Shown one piece after another: positions 17,976 through 27,346 of a stretch of 64,000 nt of DNA (within the stretch, counting starts at the first letter, position 1; the number at the start of each line of letters is the position of its first letter). A model generated the notes under the pieces. That model did no database searches and was not told the origin of the DNA. It worked only from the letters and a program-made list of their open reading frames with translations. The translations under genes were made by a program, and so were the position numbers. Source of the DNA: Dinoroseobacter sp965279125 (GTDB taxonomy: Bacteria > Pseudomonadota > Alphaproteobacteria > Rhodobacterales > Rhodobacteraceae); assembly GCA_965279125.1 (NCBI GenBank), contig CBDIHL010000032.1:1-64000 (forward strand), read 5' to 3'.

Positions 17976-19799
17976 CTACGAAGCCGTGCCACGCGCCTGG
18001 CGCTTACGCTCATGCGGATCAAGATAGCGCTTACGCAGGCGGATGGCGTTTGGCGTCACCTCCACCAGCTCGTCATCATCGATATAGGCAATCGCCTGCT
18101 CTAGCGTCAGGGTGATCGGCGTGGTTAACCGCACAGCCTCGTCGGTGCCGCTTGCGCGCACGTTGGTCAGCTTTTTGCCCTTCAGCGGGTTCACTTCCAG
18201 ATCATTCTCACGGCTATGCTCGCCAATGATCATACCTTGGTAAATCGCTTCCTGCGCGCCGATGAACATGCGCCCGCGATCTTCGAGGTTCCACAAGGCA
18301 AACGCCACGGATGATCCGTTCTCCATCGAGATCAGAACGCCAGCCCGACGCCCCGGAATGGCCCCTTTGAACGGTGCCCATTCGTGGAACACGCGGTTCA
18401 GAACGCCTGTGCCGCGCGTGTCGGTCAGGAACTCGCCGTGATAGCCGATCAGACCGCGCGACGGGATATGGCCGACGATGCGGGTTTTGCCGACGCCTGC
18501 GGGCTTCATCTCGACCAGCTCGCCCTTGCGGGTGCCGGTCAGCTTTTCGATCACCGCGCCGGTGTATTCGTCATCGACGTCGATTGTGACTTCTTCAACC
18601 GGCTCGTGCTTCACACCGTCAATCTCGCGGAAGAGGACCTGCGGACGCGAAATGCTCAGCTCAAACCCCTCGCGACGCATGTTCTCGATCAGAACACCCA
18701 TCTGCAATTCGCCACGCCCGGCAACCTCGAACGCCTCGCCGCCGGGGGTGTCGGAGATCTTGATGGCGACGTTTGATTCCGCCTCTTTCATCAGGCGGTC
18801 GCGGATCACGCGGGACTGCACCTTCTTGCCATCTCGACCGGCCAAGGGGCTGTCATTGATGCCGAAAGTCACGGTGATGGTGGGCGGGTCGATGGGCTGT
18901 GCATCAAGCGGCTCATCCACGGCCAAAGCACAGATCGTATCGGCCACAGTGGCCTTTGACATGCCCGCAAGGCTGACGATATCGCCTGCAACCGCTTCGT
19001 CGATATCCTGCTGGCCGAGGCCACGAAAGGCTTGGATGCGGGTGACGCGGAACTGTTCGATCTTTTGACCGATGCGCGACAGGGCCTGCACCGTAGCACC
19101 CACTTTCAGCGTGCCGGATTCAACGCGCCCGGTCAGCAAGCGGCCCACAAAGGCGTCGTTGCCCAGCGTGGTGGCGAGCATCCGGAAATCCTCGTCCGCG
19201 CGGGATTGCTGTTTGGGACGCGGGACATGGCGGACCACCAGATCAAAGAGCGCCGACAGATCTTTGCGCGGACCGTCCAGCTCGGCATCGGCCCAGCCGG
19301 AGCGGCCGGAGGCGTAAAGATGTGGGAAGTCGAGCTGATCTTCGGTCGCATCAAGCGCGGCAAAGAGGTCAAAACATTCGTCCAGCGCGCGATCAGGCTC
19401 GGCATCGGGCTTGTCGACTTTGTTCAACACAACGATCGGACGCAGGCCCAGCGCAAGTGCCTTGGAGGTCACGAATTTCGTCTGCGGCATAGGGCCTTCG
19501 GCGGCATCGACCAGCAGGACAACGCCGTCAACCATGGACAAGATACGCTCCACCTCGCCCCCGAAATCGGCGTGACCGGGCGTGTCGACGATGTTGATGC
19601 GGGTGCCTTTCCACTCGACGCTCGTGGCTTTGGCGAGGATCGTGATCCCACGTTCGCGCTCGAGGTCGTTGCTGTCCATCGCCCGCTCGGTCGTGGCCTG
19701 GTTTTCGCGGTAGGTGCCGGACTGTTTCAGCAGTTCGTCCACGAGGGTCGTCTTGCCGTGGTCAACGTGGGCGATAATCGCAATATTGCGCAGATCCAT
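17976..19799 (-). CDS. typA: Ribosome-associated GTPase TypA/BipA
   Basis: 607 residues, the normal length of TypA/BipA, a translational GTPase that binds the ribosome and helps 50S assembly under cold or stress. G motifs: 'AHVDHGKTT' (about 10-18), 'RGITI' in switch I, 'DTPGHADF', 'NKVDKPDA'. An EF-G-like domain II, domain III/V and the TypA-specific C-terminal domain follow ('RMFIGAQEAIYQGMIIGEH'). The ATG at 19799 has AAAGG 9 bases upstream. It is monocistronic; its stop lies 31 bases after the hairpin cluster at 17888-17945. Confidence 0.97.
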   Translation of the reverse strand: MDLRNIAIIAHVDHGKTTLVDELLKQSGTYRENQATTERAMDSNDLERERGITILAKATSVEWKGTRINIVDTPGHADFGGEVERILSMVDGVVLLVDAAEGPMPQTKFVTSKALALGLRPIVVLNKVDKPDAEPDRALDECFDLFAALDATEDQLDFPHLYASGRSGWADAELDGPRKDLSALFDLVVRHVPRPKQQSRADEDFRMLATTLGNDAFVGRLLTGRVESGTLKVGATVQALSRIGQKIEQFRVTRIQAFRGLGQQDIDEAVAGDIVSLAGMSKATVADTICALAVDEPLDAQPIDPPTITVTFGINDSPLAGRDGKKVQSRVIRDRLMKEAESNVAIKISDTPGGEAFEVAGRGELQMGVLIENMRREGFELSISRPQVLFREIDGVKHEPVEEVTIDVDDEYTGAVIEKLTGTRKGELVEMKPAGVGKTRIVGHIPSRGLIGYHGEFLTDTRGTGVLNRVFHEWAPFKGAIPGRRAGVLISMENGSSVAFALWNLEDRGRMFIGAQEAIYQGMIIGEHSRENDLEVNPLKGKKLTNVRASGTDEAVRLTTPITLTLEQAIAYIDDDELVEVTPNAIRLRKRYLDPHERKRQARGTAS

Positions 19800-19901
19800 G
19801 AGGGCGCGCCTTTCGGAAAAGAGAGGAGTTGCCGGGCGCGTAACGCACCTTAGGGCAAAAGGCTAGGGGGCAAGTGCCGCAGTGCGGCGGGGGCGGGCAA
19901 A

Positions 19902-19921
19902 GGTGGGTAAAATTACCCACC
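19902..19921. terminator. Perfect inverted repeat after the lytic transglycosylase gene
   Basis: GGTGGGTAAAATTACCCACC: nine-base arms with an AA/TT centre, directly abutting the transglycosylase stop and followed on that strand by TTTG. It probably ends transcription of that gene. The sequence looks like a small dispersed palindrome family seen in this bacterial group; that last point is recollection, not shown here. Confidence 0.55.
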
Positions 19922-21271
19922 CTATGTGGTGCGCAACCGTCTGAGCAGCGCCAGCGACGCATACCCATCTGGAACCGCCCCGATCCGACGCTGATAACAC
20001 CGCACTGCCTCGATGGTGTTCGGCCCGATGATCCCGTCATACTTGCCCGGCGGACATCCGGCTTGGCTGAGGCGCTGTTGCAACTCGCGCCGCTCGCTGA
20101 TCGAAAGCGCACGATCTCCGCGCGGCCAGCTGGCCTGAATGGCGGGGCCGCCCCGGATGCGGTCGCTGAGGTGCCCGACGCCAATGACGTAAGCATCGGC
20201 GGGGTTATACGTCTCGATCACGTGGAAATTGTTGTAGATGACAAACGCGGCACCGCGCGACCCGGCGGGCACAAGGATGGAGCTTGGCCCATGATCCGGC
20301 ACTTGTCCGCCACCCACCGTGCGCACGCCCATCGCGTTCCAGTCGCGCGCGCGTTTCTTAATCCGCTCGCCCGCCTGGCCGTAATCGAAACTGCGCGGAA
20401 GACGCACTTCCATCCCCCAAGGCTGGCCCTTCGTCCAACCGCGCGCGCGCAGGTAATTGGCGGTGGAGGCAAGCGCGTCGACCGGGCTATCGCCCCAAAT
20501 GTCGCGCTTGCCGTCGCCCGTGGCATCGACCGCATGGCGCAAGTAACTATCCGGCATGAACTGCGTATGGCCCATCGCCCCCGCCCACGAGCCTTGCATA
20601 TTCGCCATCGTCACATCGCCCGATTGCAGGATTTGCAGCGCGGCAATTAACTGTGCTTCGAAAAAGGTCTTGCGGCGGCCTTCATAGGCCAGTGTGGCCA
20701 TCGCGTTAATGATGTTCGTATCGCCCCGGATCGCGCCATAGGCGGTCTCAAGCCCCCAGATCGCGGCGACGACATGCCCTTCGACGCCATACGCCCGCTC
20801 GATTGCGTCGAGTGTGCTGCGATACTGGCGGTAGGCGCGTTGCCCGTTCGAGACGCGATTGGCAGAGACCGCACTGTCGAGATATTCCCAGAGCTGCTTG
20901 GAGAACTCGGACTGGTTGCGATCCCGCTCGATCACCCGGGGCAGGTATTCGGCGCGCGCAAAGGCCGTATCAAACGTGCGCGCCGAGATGCCCTGACGCA
21001 GCGCACGGCTACGGAAATCACGTGACCATGCGGTGAACCCATTGGGATTGCGCGCGCGGTTAACCTGAACAACAGGTTGCACTTGACGGATCGCACCCCG
21101 TGCCTCTGGCCGGATGGAGCGTGCCACCGCAAGCGCTGTGGCGGGCGCATCAATCGCCGCCTGCACACGCGGCATGGGCCGAAGCGACGTTTCAGGTCCA
21201 GCCAGAGCGAAACTGCTCAGGCCAAGGACGCTGGCCGCGCCCACAAGGCAGATGATCGTTTTGCGCATCAT
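19922..21271 (-). CDS. MltB-type lytic murein transglycosylase with C-terminal peptidoglycan-binding domain
   Basis: 449 residues from the ATG at about 21271; a longer frame would run into rnr and is not credible. A signal peptide (about 1-25, ending ALA) directs export. The SLT_2/MltB domain includes 'AIWGLETAYG' with the catalytic Glu, 'MGHTQFMPDSY' and 'DIWGDSPVDALASTANYL'. The last 60 residues are a PG_binding_1 repeat ('GIIGPNTIEAVRCYQRR'). The enzyme cleaves murein glycan chains to 1,6-anhydro products. There is no lipobox cysteine, so it is soluble periplasmic rather than lipid-anchored. Confidence 0.92.
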   Translation of the reverse strand: MMRKTIICLVGAASVLGLSSFALAGPETSLRPMPRVQAAIDAPATALAVARSIRPEARGAIRQVQPVVQVNRARNPNGFTAWSRDFRSRALRQGISARTFDTAFARAEYLPRVIERDRNQSEFSKQLWEYLDSAVSANRVSNGQRAYRQYRSTLDAIERAYGVEGHVVAAIWGLETAYGAIRGDTNIINAMATLAYEGRRKTFFEAQLIAALQILQSGDVTMANMQGSWAGAMGHTQFMPDSYLRHAVDATGDGKRDIWGDSPVDALASTANYLRARGWTKGQPWGMEVRLPRSFDYGQAGERIKKRARDWNAMGVRTVGGGQVPDHGPSSILVPAGSRGAAFVIYNNFHVIETYNPADAYVIGVGHLSDRIRGGPAIQASWPRGDRALSISERRELQQRLSQAGCPPGKYDGIIGPNTIEAVRCYQRRIGAVPDGYASLALLRRLRTT

Positions 21272-21353
21272 GTTTTCCGTACTGCTCAGGCGACAATATA
21301 GCGCGATTGTCGCGATACGGGAACCAATCGCAGCAGGGGTGGCAGCGGACCGC

Positions 21354-23606
21354 TTACCGGATCCCGCGTGGCCGACCCGGTTTACCGCCAGAGCGCTTGC
21401 GCCCTTTGAGCGGTTTACCCCGATGCTTGCGCCGGGTCGGGCTGCGAGATTTGCGTGCTTCGCCCTCGATTTCGAGGATCTCCAGCAGCAGACCGCCAGT
21501 GATCGGCGTGGCTTCGGCAAGGCGCACAAGCACGCGTTGCCCAAGGCTGATCACCGTGCCCGTATCCGTGCCGGTCAGAGTGTTTGCCTCGGCGTCATGG
21601 CGGAAATACTCTTGCCCCAGCGACCGCATCGGCACGAGGCCATCTGCCCCAGACTCGTCGAGCTTCACGAACACGCCAAACCGCGCGATCCCACTGATCC
21701 GACCTGAAAATTCGCTGCCAACCCGGTCACTGAGATAGGCGGCGAGGTAGCGGTCATTTGTGTCGCGCTCGGCCATCATCGACCGACGCTCGGCTTGCGA
21801 GATCGTGGTGGCGGTTTGCTCCAGCATTTCTTCGTCTTCATCGCTGAGACCGTCTTTGCCCCAGCCATGCGCCTTGATCAGCGCGCGGTGGACGATCAGG
21901 TCTGCGTAGCGCCGAATGGGCGAGGTGAAATGCGCGTATTGCCGGAGGGCGAGGCCGAAATGGCCGAAATTCTGCGGACTATAGAAGGCCTGCGTCATCG
22001 ACCGCAGCGTGCTGAGATTGATCAACTCGGCATCCTCACGCCCCGCTGCCTGATCGAGCAGCCGGTTCAGATGCGCCGTTTGCAGCACTTGCCCCTTGGC
22101 CAGCGTCAAACCGGCGGCCTTTGCAACCTCGCGCAGAGCTTCCATCTTTTCCGGCGTCGGTTCCTCGTGGACCCGGTAAAGCAGCGGTGTTTTCTTGTCG
22201 GCAAGGGTTTCGGCGGCAGCGACATTGGCCAGCACCATACATTCCTCGATCAGCTTATGAGCATCGAAGCGCTGGCGAAAGGCGACGGAGGTGATCTGCC
22301 CCGCATCGTCCAGAATGATGTGCCGCTCGGGCAGATCAAGCGCGAGGGGTTGGCGGCGCTCGCGGGCTTTGACCAGGGACGCATAGGCGGCCCAAAGCGG
22401 CTTTAGCGCAGGCTCCAGCAAGGGGGCGGTCATCTCGTCGGGATCGCCATCAATCGCGGCCTGAGCCTGCTCGTAAGACAGGGAGGCTTTCGACTGCATC
22501 AAGCCGCGCACAAAGCGGTGCGACAGCTTCGTGCCATCCTCGGCCAGCACCATCCGCACCGCGAGGCAGGCGCGCGGCACATCCTCGTGCAGCGAGCACA
22601 GATCACCGGACAGACGATCCGGCAGCATCGGCACCACACGGTCGGGGAAGTAGGTGGAATTGCCACGCTTGCGGGCCTCGGTATCCATGTCCGATCCGGG
22701 CGTCACATAGGCGGCAACATCGGCAATCGCGACCCACAGGATATGACCGCCCGGATTGGCCGGATCGGGATCCGGTTGCGCGCAGACGGCATCATCGCGG
22801 TCACGCGCATCGGCGGGGTCTATGGTTAACAGCGGCACGTCGCGCAGGTCTTCGCGGGTCCCGAGACCTTGCGGCTTGGCGCGATCTGCCTCGTCCAGCA
22901 GCGACTTGGGGAAATCGTCAGGAATGCCATGGGTGTGGATCGCCATCAGCGAGACCGTGCGCGCGGACCCAGCCGGGCCAAGCCGCGCGGTGATCTGCGC
23001 GCCGGGCAGGCCCATGCGGGATCTGCCGCCGAGCTCCTGCGCCTCGACCAGCTCGCCATCGACAGCGCCGTGAACCGCGCCGGGGGCGACGCGCCATTCG
23101 CGGTCGATCTTCTTCTCGATCGGCTGGATGCGGCCCCCTTCGGCGGATTTGCGGAACACCCCGAGGATCTTGCGCGGATCACGTTTGGCACCCACGCGCT
23201 TGATCAGGCGGGCCTCGTAGGCGTGGTCCTCGGCATCAACCTTGCTAAGCCGCACCAGCAGTCGGTCGCCCGCCCCGATCCCCGGATCGCCATCCTTTGC
23301 GATGAAGAGAACACGCGGGGCAGGGCCCTCGCCGGACCATTCGAGCGGCGTCAGGAACAGATCGCCATCGGCATCGGGCGGCAAGGCCTCGGTCATGCTG
23401 ACAGGGGGCAAGCTGTTGGGATCATGGAAGCGTTTCTCGCGCTTCTCCAGATGGCCGTCGGCTTGCAGCTCGCGCAGGATCGCCTTGAGGTCGATGCGCG
23501 CGGATCCCTTGATGCCGAACTGGCGCGCGATATCGCGTTTGTTGGCTTTGCCGGGGTTCTGGGTGATGAAATCGAGGATTTCGTCTTTGGTGGGAAGGCG
23601 TTTCAT
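21354..23606 (-). CDS. rnr: Ribonuclease R
   Basis: 750 residues. N-terminal helix-turn-helix region ('RDIARQFGIKGSARIDLKAIL'-like, about 24-44), cold-shock domains, the RNB catalytic domain with the acidic cluster in 'TIDPADARDRDDAV', an S1 domain near 640-720, and a very basic Lys/Arg-rich tail. It degrades structured RNA 3'-5' and works in mRNA and rRNA quality control. Its ATG follows the DUF2064 stop by 9 bases, so it is probably the last gene of the dapE-GNAT-DUF2064-rnr unit. Length agrees with RNase R rather than RNase II. Confidence 0.95.
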   Translation of the reverse strand: MKRLPTKDEILDFITQNPGKANKRDIARQFGIKGSARIDLKAILRELQADGHLEKREKRFHDPNSLPPVSMTEALPPDADGDLFLTPLEWSGEGPAPRVLFIAKDGDPGIGAGDRLLVRLSKVDAEDHAYEARLIKRVGAKRDPRKILGVFRKSAEGGRIQPIEKKIDREWRVAPGAVHGAVDGELVEAQELGGRSRMGLPGAQITARLGPAGSARTVSLMAIHTHGIPDDFPKSLLDEADRAKPQGLGTREDLRDVPLLTIDPADARDRDDAVCAQPDPDPANPGGHILWVAIADVAAYVTPGSDMDTEARKRGNSTYFPDRVVPMLPDRLSGDLCSLHEDVPRACLAVRMVLAEDGTKLSHRFVRGLMQSKASLSYEQAQAAIDGDPDEMTAPLLEPALKPLWAAYASLVKARERRQPLALDLPERHIILDDAGQITSVAFRQRFDAHKLIEECMVLANVAAAETLADKKTPLLYRVHEEPTPEKMEALREVAKAAGLTLAKGQVLQTAHLNRLLDQAAGREDAELINLSTLRSMTQAFYSPQNFGHFGLALRQYAHFTSPIRRYADLIVHRALIKAHGWGKDGLSDEDEEMLEQTATTISQAERRSMMAERDTNDRYLAAYLSDRVGSEFSGRISGIARFGVFVKLDESGADGLVPMRSLGQEYFRHDAEANTLTGTDTGTVISLGQRVLVRLAEATPITGGLLLEILEIEGEARKSRSPTRRKHRGKPLKGRKRSGGKPGRPRGIR

Positions 23607-23615
23607 GAGGGGGCG

Positions 23616-24221
23616 CTACCACGCACGCGGGCGCGCGTCACGGCCCATCTGGCTGAGGTCTTCGGCGGTGTCGATGTCTTGCAGCGTCTCGATGAGGCGG
23701 GTTTTGCCCATGGGCAACGACGCCCGACTGTCGGCGAGCGCATGAGGCGAGGACCAGCGCACGCCTTGTAGAATGGTGTTCGGCAAGGCGCGGCGACGAG
23801 CCAAGCCGATCAGCCAGTAGCCGCCATCGGGCGCGGGGCCAAACACGGTATCGGCGGGGCCGAGGGCTTTGAACGCGCTCGCGATCTGCGCGCGGTCGAT
23901 GCCGGGGATGTCCGCGCCGATGATACAAAGCGGGCCTTGGCCGAGATGGCGAAAGATACGGCCCATGCGATCGCCCAGATGGCCTGTGCCTTGCGGGATG
24001 CGCGCCAGATCGGCGGGCCAGACGCGGCTGGACAGACCTTCGGCATCGGGGGCGACGGCCAGCACGATCTGCCAGCGCGGATCGCGCAAACGGCGCAGCA
24101 AAGCGCGGGTTTGGTGACGAAACCACCATGCAGACTTGGTTAACCCGACGCTGCGCCCCAGCCGCGTTTTGACCCGACCGGGGCGCGGTTCTTTAACCAT
24201 GATGACGAGGGTTTGTGTCAT
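23616..24221 (-). CDS. TIGR04282/DUF2064 family glycosyltransferase-like protein
   Basis: 201 residues with a nucleotide-sugar-transferase-like fold of the DUF2064 (TIGR04282) family: N-terminal 'VKEPRPGRVKTRLG' resembles the nucleotide-binding loop of GT-A enzymes, 'IIGADIPGI' the Asp-containing metal region, and 'FGPAPDGGYWLIGL' the family signature near residue 130. The biochemical role is not established; some relatives work in mycofactocin-like or arsenosugar pathways, but no such genes are here. The start overlaps the GNAT stop by 4 bases, which indicates translational coupling. Confidence 0.82.
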   Translation of the reverse strand: MTQTLVIMVKEPRPGRVKTRLGRSVGLTKSAWWFRHQTRALLRRLRDPRWQIVLAVAPDAEGLSSRVWPADLARIPQGTGHLGDRMGRIFRHLGQGPLCIIGADIPGIDRAQIASAFKALGPADTVFGPAPDGGYWLIGLARRRALPNTILQGVRWSSPHALADSRASLPMGKTRLIETLQDIDTAEDLSQMGRDARPRAW

Positions 24222-24643
24222 AGGGTCAGGCTCATATCGCGGTGCGGAATACCGGCATCGGGGTATTCGAGGCCGTGGGCAGTGAAGCCGAGCGTTTCGT
24301 AGAACGGGATGATGTAGGTTTGCGCGCTCAGCTTGGCCTCGGTGATCTGGGGCAGGGCCCGCAGGCGGGTCAGCGCGTCTTGCATCAGGCGGCGCGCATG
24401 ACCCTTGCCGCGATGCGCTTTTAAGGTGGCGACACGCTCGATCTTGCCAATGGGGGCAAGGAGGCGCAGGCGCAGCACAGCAATCGGCGTGCCACCGTCG
24501 AGGCCCAGCAGATGGATCGCGCCGTCATCGAGACCGTCGAATTCTTCGGGCTGGCTGACGCCTTGTTCGTCCATGAACACGGCGATGCGGATCGCGTAGC
24601 AGGCCTTCAAATCCGCCTCGGACAACGCTTCGCGCACGATCAT
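24218..24643 (-). CDS. GNAT-family N-acetyltransferase (ElaA-like)
   Basis: 141 residues with the GNAT fold: 'IRIAVFMDEQGVSQPEEFDGLDD' region typical of ElaA/YjdJ-type proteins, acetyl-CoA loop 'ATLKAHRGKGHARRLMQDAL' (about 72-91) and a C-terminal 'FYETLGFTAHG' strand. Substrate unknown; it transfers an acetyl group to an amine of a small molecule or protein. It overlaps both neighbours by 4 bases (dapE upstream, DUF2064 downstream), so it is expressed with them. The coupling with dapE does not by itself prove a role in lysine or murein synthesis. Confidence 0.85.
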   Translation of the reverse strand: MIVREALSEADLKACYAIRIAVFMDEQGVSQPEEFDGLDDGAIHLLGLDGGTPIAVLRLRLLAPIGKIERVATLKAHRGKGHARRLMQDALTRLRALPQITEAKLSAQTYIIPFYETLGFTAHGLEYPDAGIPHRDMSLTL

Positions 24644-25782
24644 GCGAAATAGTCGCGCAAGATGCGGGTGTAGATCGCTTTCAGCTGGCCGATTTGCGTG
24701 ACCGACACATGCTCGTCCACCTGATGCATGGTTTTGCCGACAAGCCCGAACTCGACCACGGGGCAGTGGTTTTTGACGTAGCGCGCGTCCGAGGTGCCGC
24801 CGGAGGTGCTGAGCGTGGGTGTGACGCCCGTTTCCGCCTGCACGGCCCGCCCGATCAGGTCCGACAAGGGGCCGGGGGGCGTGATGAAGCTTTCGCCGGA
24901 GACCTTAAGCGTCATCTCGAACGTGATGCCGGTTTCGGCGTTAACCTTACCGGCTTCGTCTTGCAGCCACGTGGTTAATTCGGCGGAGGTATGCAGATCG
25001 TTGAACCTGATATTGACCATGGATCGACATTGCGCCGGGATCACGTTGTTGGCCGCATTGCCGGTGTCGAACCCGGTCACGGCAAGGGTGGAGGCATCGA
25101 AATGATCGCTGCCCGCGTCAAGCGTATGCGACGAGAGGCGATCCACCAAACGCGCCATCGCGGGCACCGGATTGTTGGCGCGGTGCGGATAGGCGGAATG
25201 GCCCTGGATGCCCGTCGCGGTGATCCACGCGGTCATGGACCCACGCCGCCCGATCTTCATCATCTCGCCCATCGTGTTGGGGCAGGTCGGCTCGCCCACC
25301 AGGCAGGCGGACATCCGCTCGCCATTCTCGGCCATCCAGTCGAGGATCGCGTCGGTGCCATCGACCCCATCGCCTTCTTCGTCCCCGGTGATCGTCAGGA
25401 TGATCGCGCCATCGGGCGGGGTGTCTTGTACGAAATCGAGCGCGGCTGTAGCGAAGGCGGCTACGGCGGACTTCATGTCCGTCGCCCCGCGCCCATAAAG
25501 CAGATCGCCTTTGATTTCCGCGCCGAACGGATCGACGGTCCAGGCGGCCTCGTCGCCCACGGGCACCACATCGGTATGGCCGTTGAAGCCAAAGCTGCGC
25601 TCGGCCCCTTTCGCGCCCCAGCGCGCATAGAGGTTGGCAATCCCATTTCGATCACAGCGCGTACAGGTGAAGCCGCCTTTGGTTAACAGCGCTTCCAGCA
25701 TGGTTAACGCACCGCCCTCGTCAGGGGTGACAGAGGCGCAGCGCACCAGATCGGTGGTCAGGGCAACAGGGTCGGTCGTCAT
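24640..25782 (-). CDS. dapE: Succinyl-diaminopimelate desuccinylase
   Basis: 380 residues from the ATG at 25782; an upstream extension in frame is not conserved-looking and would overlap the divergent gene. M20 metallopeptidase family: His69 in 'GHTDVVPVG', bridging Asp102 in 'GRGATDMKSAVAAF', catalytic Glu pair in 'TGDEEGDGVDGT', and a dimerisation domain. It hydrolyses N-succinyl-LL-2,6-diaminopimelate in lysine and murein precursor synthesis. The partner dapD lies about 3.5 kb away on the same strand (29329-30156) in a separate unit. First gene of dapE-GNAT-DUF2064-rnr. Confidence 0.95.
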   Translation of the reverse strand: MTTDPVALTTDLVRCASVTPDEGGALTMLEALLTKGGFTCTRCDRNGIANLYARWGAKGAERSFGFNGHTDVVPVGDEAAWTVDPFGAEIKGDLLYGRGATDMKSAVAAFATAALDFVQDTPPDGAIILTITGDEEGDGVDGTDAILDWMAENGERMSACLVGEPTCPNTMGEMMKIGRRGSMTAWITATGIQGHSAYPHRANNPVPAMARLVDRLSSHTLDAGSDHFDASTLAVTGFDTGNAANNVIPAQCRSMVNIRFNDLHTSAELTTWLQDEAGKVNAETGITFEMTLKVSGESFITPPGPLSDLIGRAVQAETGVTPTLSTSGGTSDARYVKNHCPVVEFGLVGKTMHQVDEHVSVTQIGQLKAIYTRILRDYFA

Positions 25783-25926
25783 GGCAGATACCTTGTGGAT
25801 AAGTCGGGCGATGATGGGCTTTAGGCTGGTCGCACAACCGGAGGACATGCTAGGTTTAGAGGTGAATGCGGCCAAACCACAAGGCTTGGTGGAGTTGACA
25901 AGGACAAGAAGGCGGCTGATCCGCAG

Positions 25927-26955
25927 ATGCAAGCGCCCGATCCTCATAGTTTAGCAGCCTCGCCGAATGGGTCCAAGTCTGGCGACGGCACAGCTGCGCG
26001 CCTGCACACGACGCTGAGCGAAGGCAGTTTGGCGCTGGCGTTTACCCTACCGGATTTGCGCCCCGATCTGATGGGCATTTACGGGGCAGGCGCGCATTGG
26101 GCGCATCCCGGCGGCGTCTTTGGTTTGTGGGTCAGTCCACGCGGGGCGCTGATGTTGCGGCATCGAACTGCGAGAGGTGCGCAAGTCTGGGAAGGTCCGG
26201 CGGAGTTTTGCGGCGTGGGCGACCGGGTGCGCCTGAGCTATCAGGTCTGGCAACCGATGGGCTATGGCATCCTGCGCGCGGAAAACGGAACCACCGGCGC
26301 GCAGATCGAGGCGCGCCTGAACAACCCCGAGCCCTTGCCACTGGCGGGCGGCTGGACCGATCTGAACGCCGATCATGCGCCCACGGTGGAGGTTGCCGCT
26401 CAACCGATCCCGGCGCGCGGGTTGAACGCCTTTGCTTACGGCACCCATCTGCCCACGCCTCATGGATCGTTTCTGGTGGAGCAACTGTTGCCCGGCGACA
26501 CGATCCAGACGCCCTCCGGACCGGTGATCCTGCGCGATATGTGGCTTGAGCCGATGACCGATGTGCAGCGGCAAGAGGCGATCACGCTCTGCGCGCCCTA
26601 TTTCGGGCTGACCCAGACGATCACCGTGCTGCCGGATCAACGCTTTTTGCTGAGCAGCGTCGAGGTGCAAAGCCTGACCGGGCAGCCCGAAATGCTGGTG
26701 GCAGCGCGGGATCTGGTGATCGGACGCGCCGCCCACCCGGATTGGAGCGGGATTGGCCCGATGATCCATCTGTCTTTTGACGAGACGGTGATCTTGCCGA
26801 TGGGGGGGATTTCGCTGGTCTGCCCTGCGACGGTGCTGCCCGAACATGGCGGAACGGTTGTGCCCGGACCGGGGGATATCCCGTGGTCGGGGGGCAAAGA
26901 GGCGCGCGCGGTGGTCGAGGCCTTGGCGCGGCGGAAGGGGATTTTGGGGGATTAG
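25927..26955 (+). CDS. Hint-domain protein with degenerate Hint motif
   Basis: 342 residues. The first about 140 residues look like an all-beta LamG/concanavalin-type module ('GVFGLWVSPRGALMLRH'). From about 168 there is a Hint_2-like region: 'FAYGTHLPTPHGSFLVEQLLPGDTIQTPSG'-style block A (residues 169-198, quoted here in parts only) in which the usual first Cys before 'xxGT' is Ala/Phe, so autoprocessing is unlikely. No signal peptide is visible. Hint_2 proteins are common in Rhodobacteraceae and mostly of unknown function. It diverges from dapE with 144 bases between starts. The ribosome site is weak (CCGCAG), so the start is provisional. Confidence 0.72.
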   Translation: MQAPDPHSLAASPNGSKSGDGTAARLHTTLSEGSLALAFTLPDLRPDLMGIYGAGAHWAHPGGVFGLWVSPRGALMLRHRTARGAQVWEGPAEFCGVGDRVRLSYQVWQPMGYGILRAENGTTGAQIEARLNNPEPLPLAGGWTDLNADHAPTVEVAAQPIPARGLNAFAYGTHLPTPHGSFLVEQLLPGDTIQTPSGPVILRDMWLEPMTDVQRQEAITLCAPYFGLTQTITVLPDQRFLLSSVEVQSLTGQPEMLVAARDLVIGRAAHPDWSGIGPMIHLSFDETVILPMGGISLVCPATVLPEHGGTVVPGPGDIPWSGGKEARAVVEALARRKGILGD

Positions 26956-26958
26956 GCG

Positions 26959-27339
26959 GTGGTGCTGGTGTTTCTTGGGATTACAGCGGGGGCTTATTTT
27001 AACGCGGCTTTACTCTGTTTCCTCTACTCGGTGATCAGAGAAAGTCCGCTCGGTTCGTCGCAGTTAGCAATGTTTGCAATAGCCCTTCCACCGGTCCTTA
27101 AGGCCGCGGCCATTGCTCTTATTCCAGTTGTGCTCGTCTCTTACGCCATGAACGGCAGCGGCCACCAAAGCGGTGTGGTTCTTGTTGCCCAGGCCCTCGG
27201 GGGTGCCGTCGCAGCCGCATACTTGCATTTTCATGTGCTAAAGACCGTTAGGAACCGCGCACGTTACGCTGCAGCAATTGCTGTGCTCACGCTTGTTCAG
27301 GTCGCGTTGTTTGGAAGCTTTCAGCTCGGAATTCTCTAG
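26959..27339 (+). CDS. Small four-helix membrane protein, unknown
   Basis: 126 residues from a GTG at 26959, three bases after the Hint gene stop; the first ATG would remove helix 1. Four hydrophobic segments (about 3-24, 38-62, 70-90, 103-122) make an inner-membrane protein. No family is recognised. Base composition is visibly lower in GC and less third-position biased than its neighbours, which hints at recent acquisition or relaxed selection. The tight spacing suggests co-transcription with the Hint-domain gene. Existence as a protein is moderately supported only. Confidence 0.5.
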   Translation: MVLVFLGITAGAYFNAALLCFLYSVIRESPLGSSQLAMFAIALPPVLKAAAIALIPVVLVSYAMNGSGHQSGVVLVAQALGGAVAAAYLHFHVLKTVRNRARYAAAIAVLTLVQVALFGSFQLGIL

Positions 27340-27346
27340 GCTGAAC

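Noticed and set aside
25927..26955. Intein or self-splicing element
   Set aside because: No splice-junction Cys/Ser and no terminal His-Asn; no host protein is interrupted.
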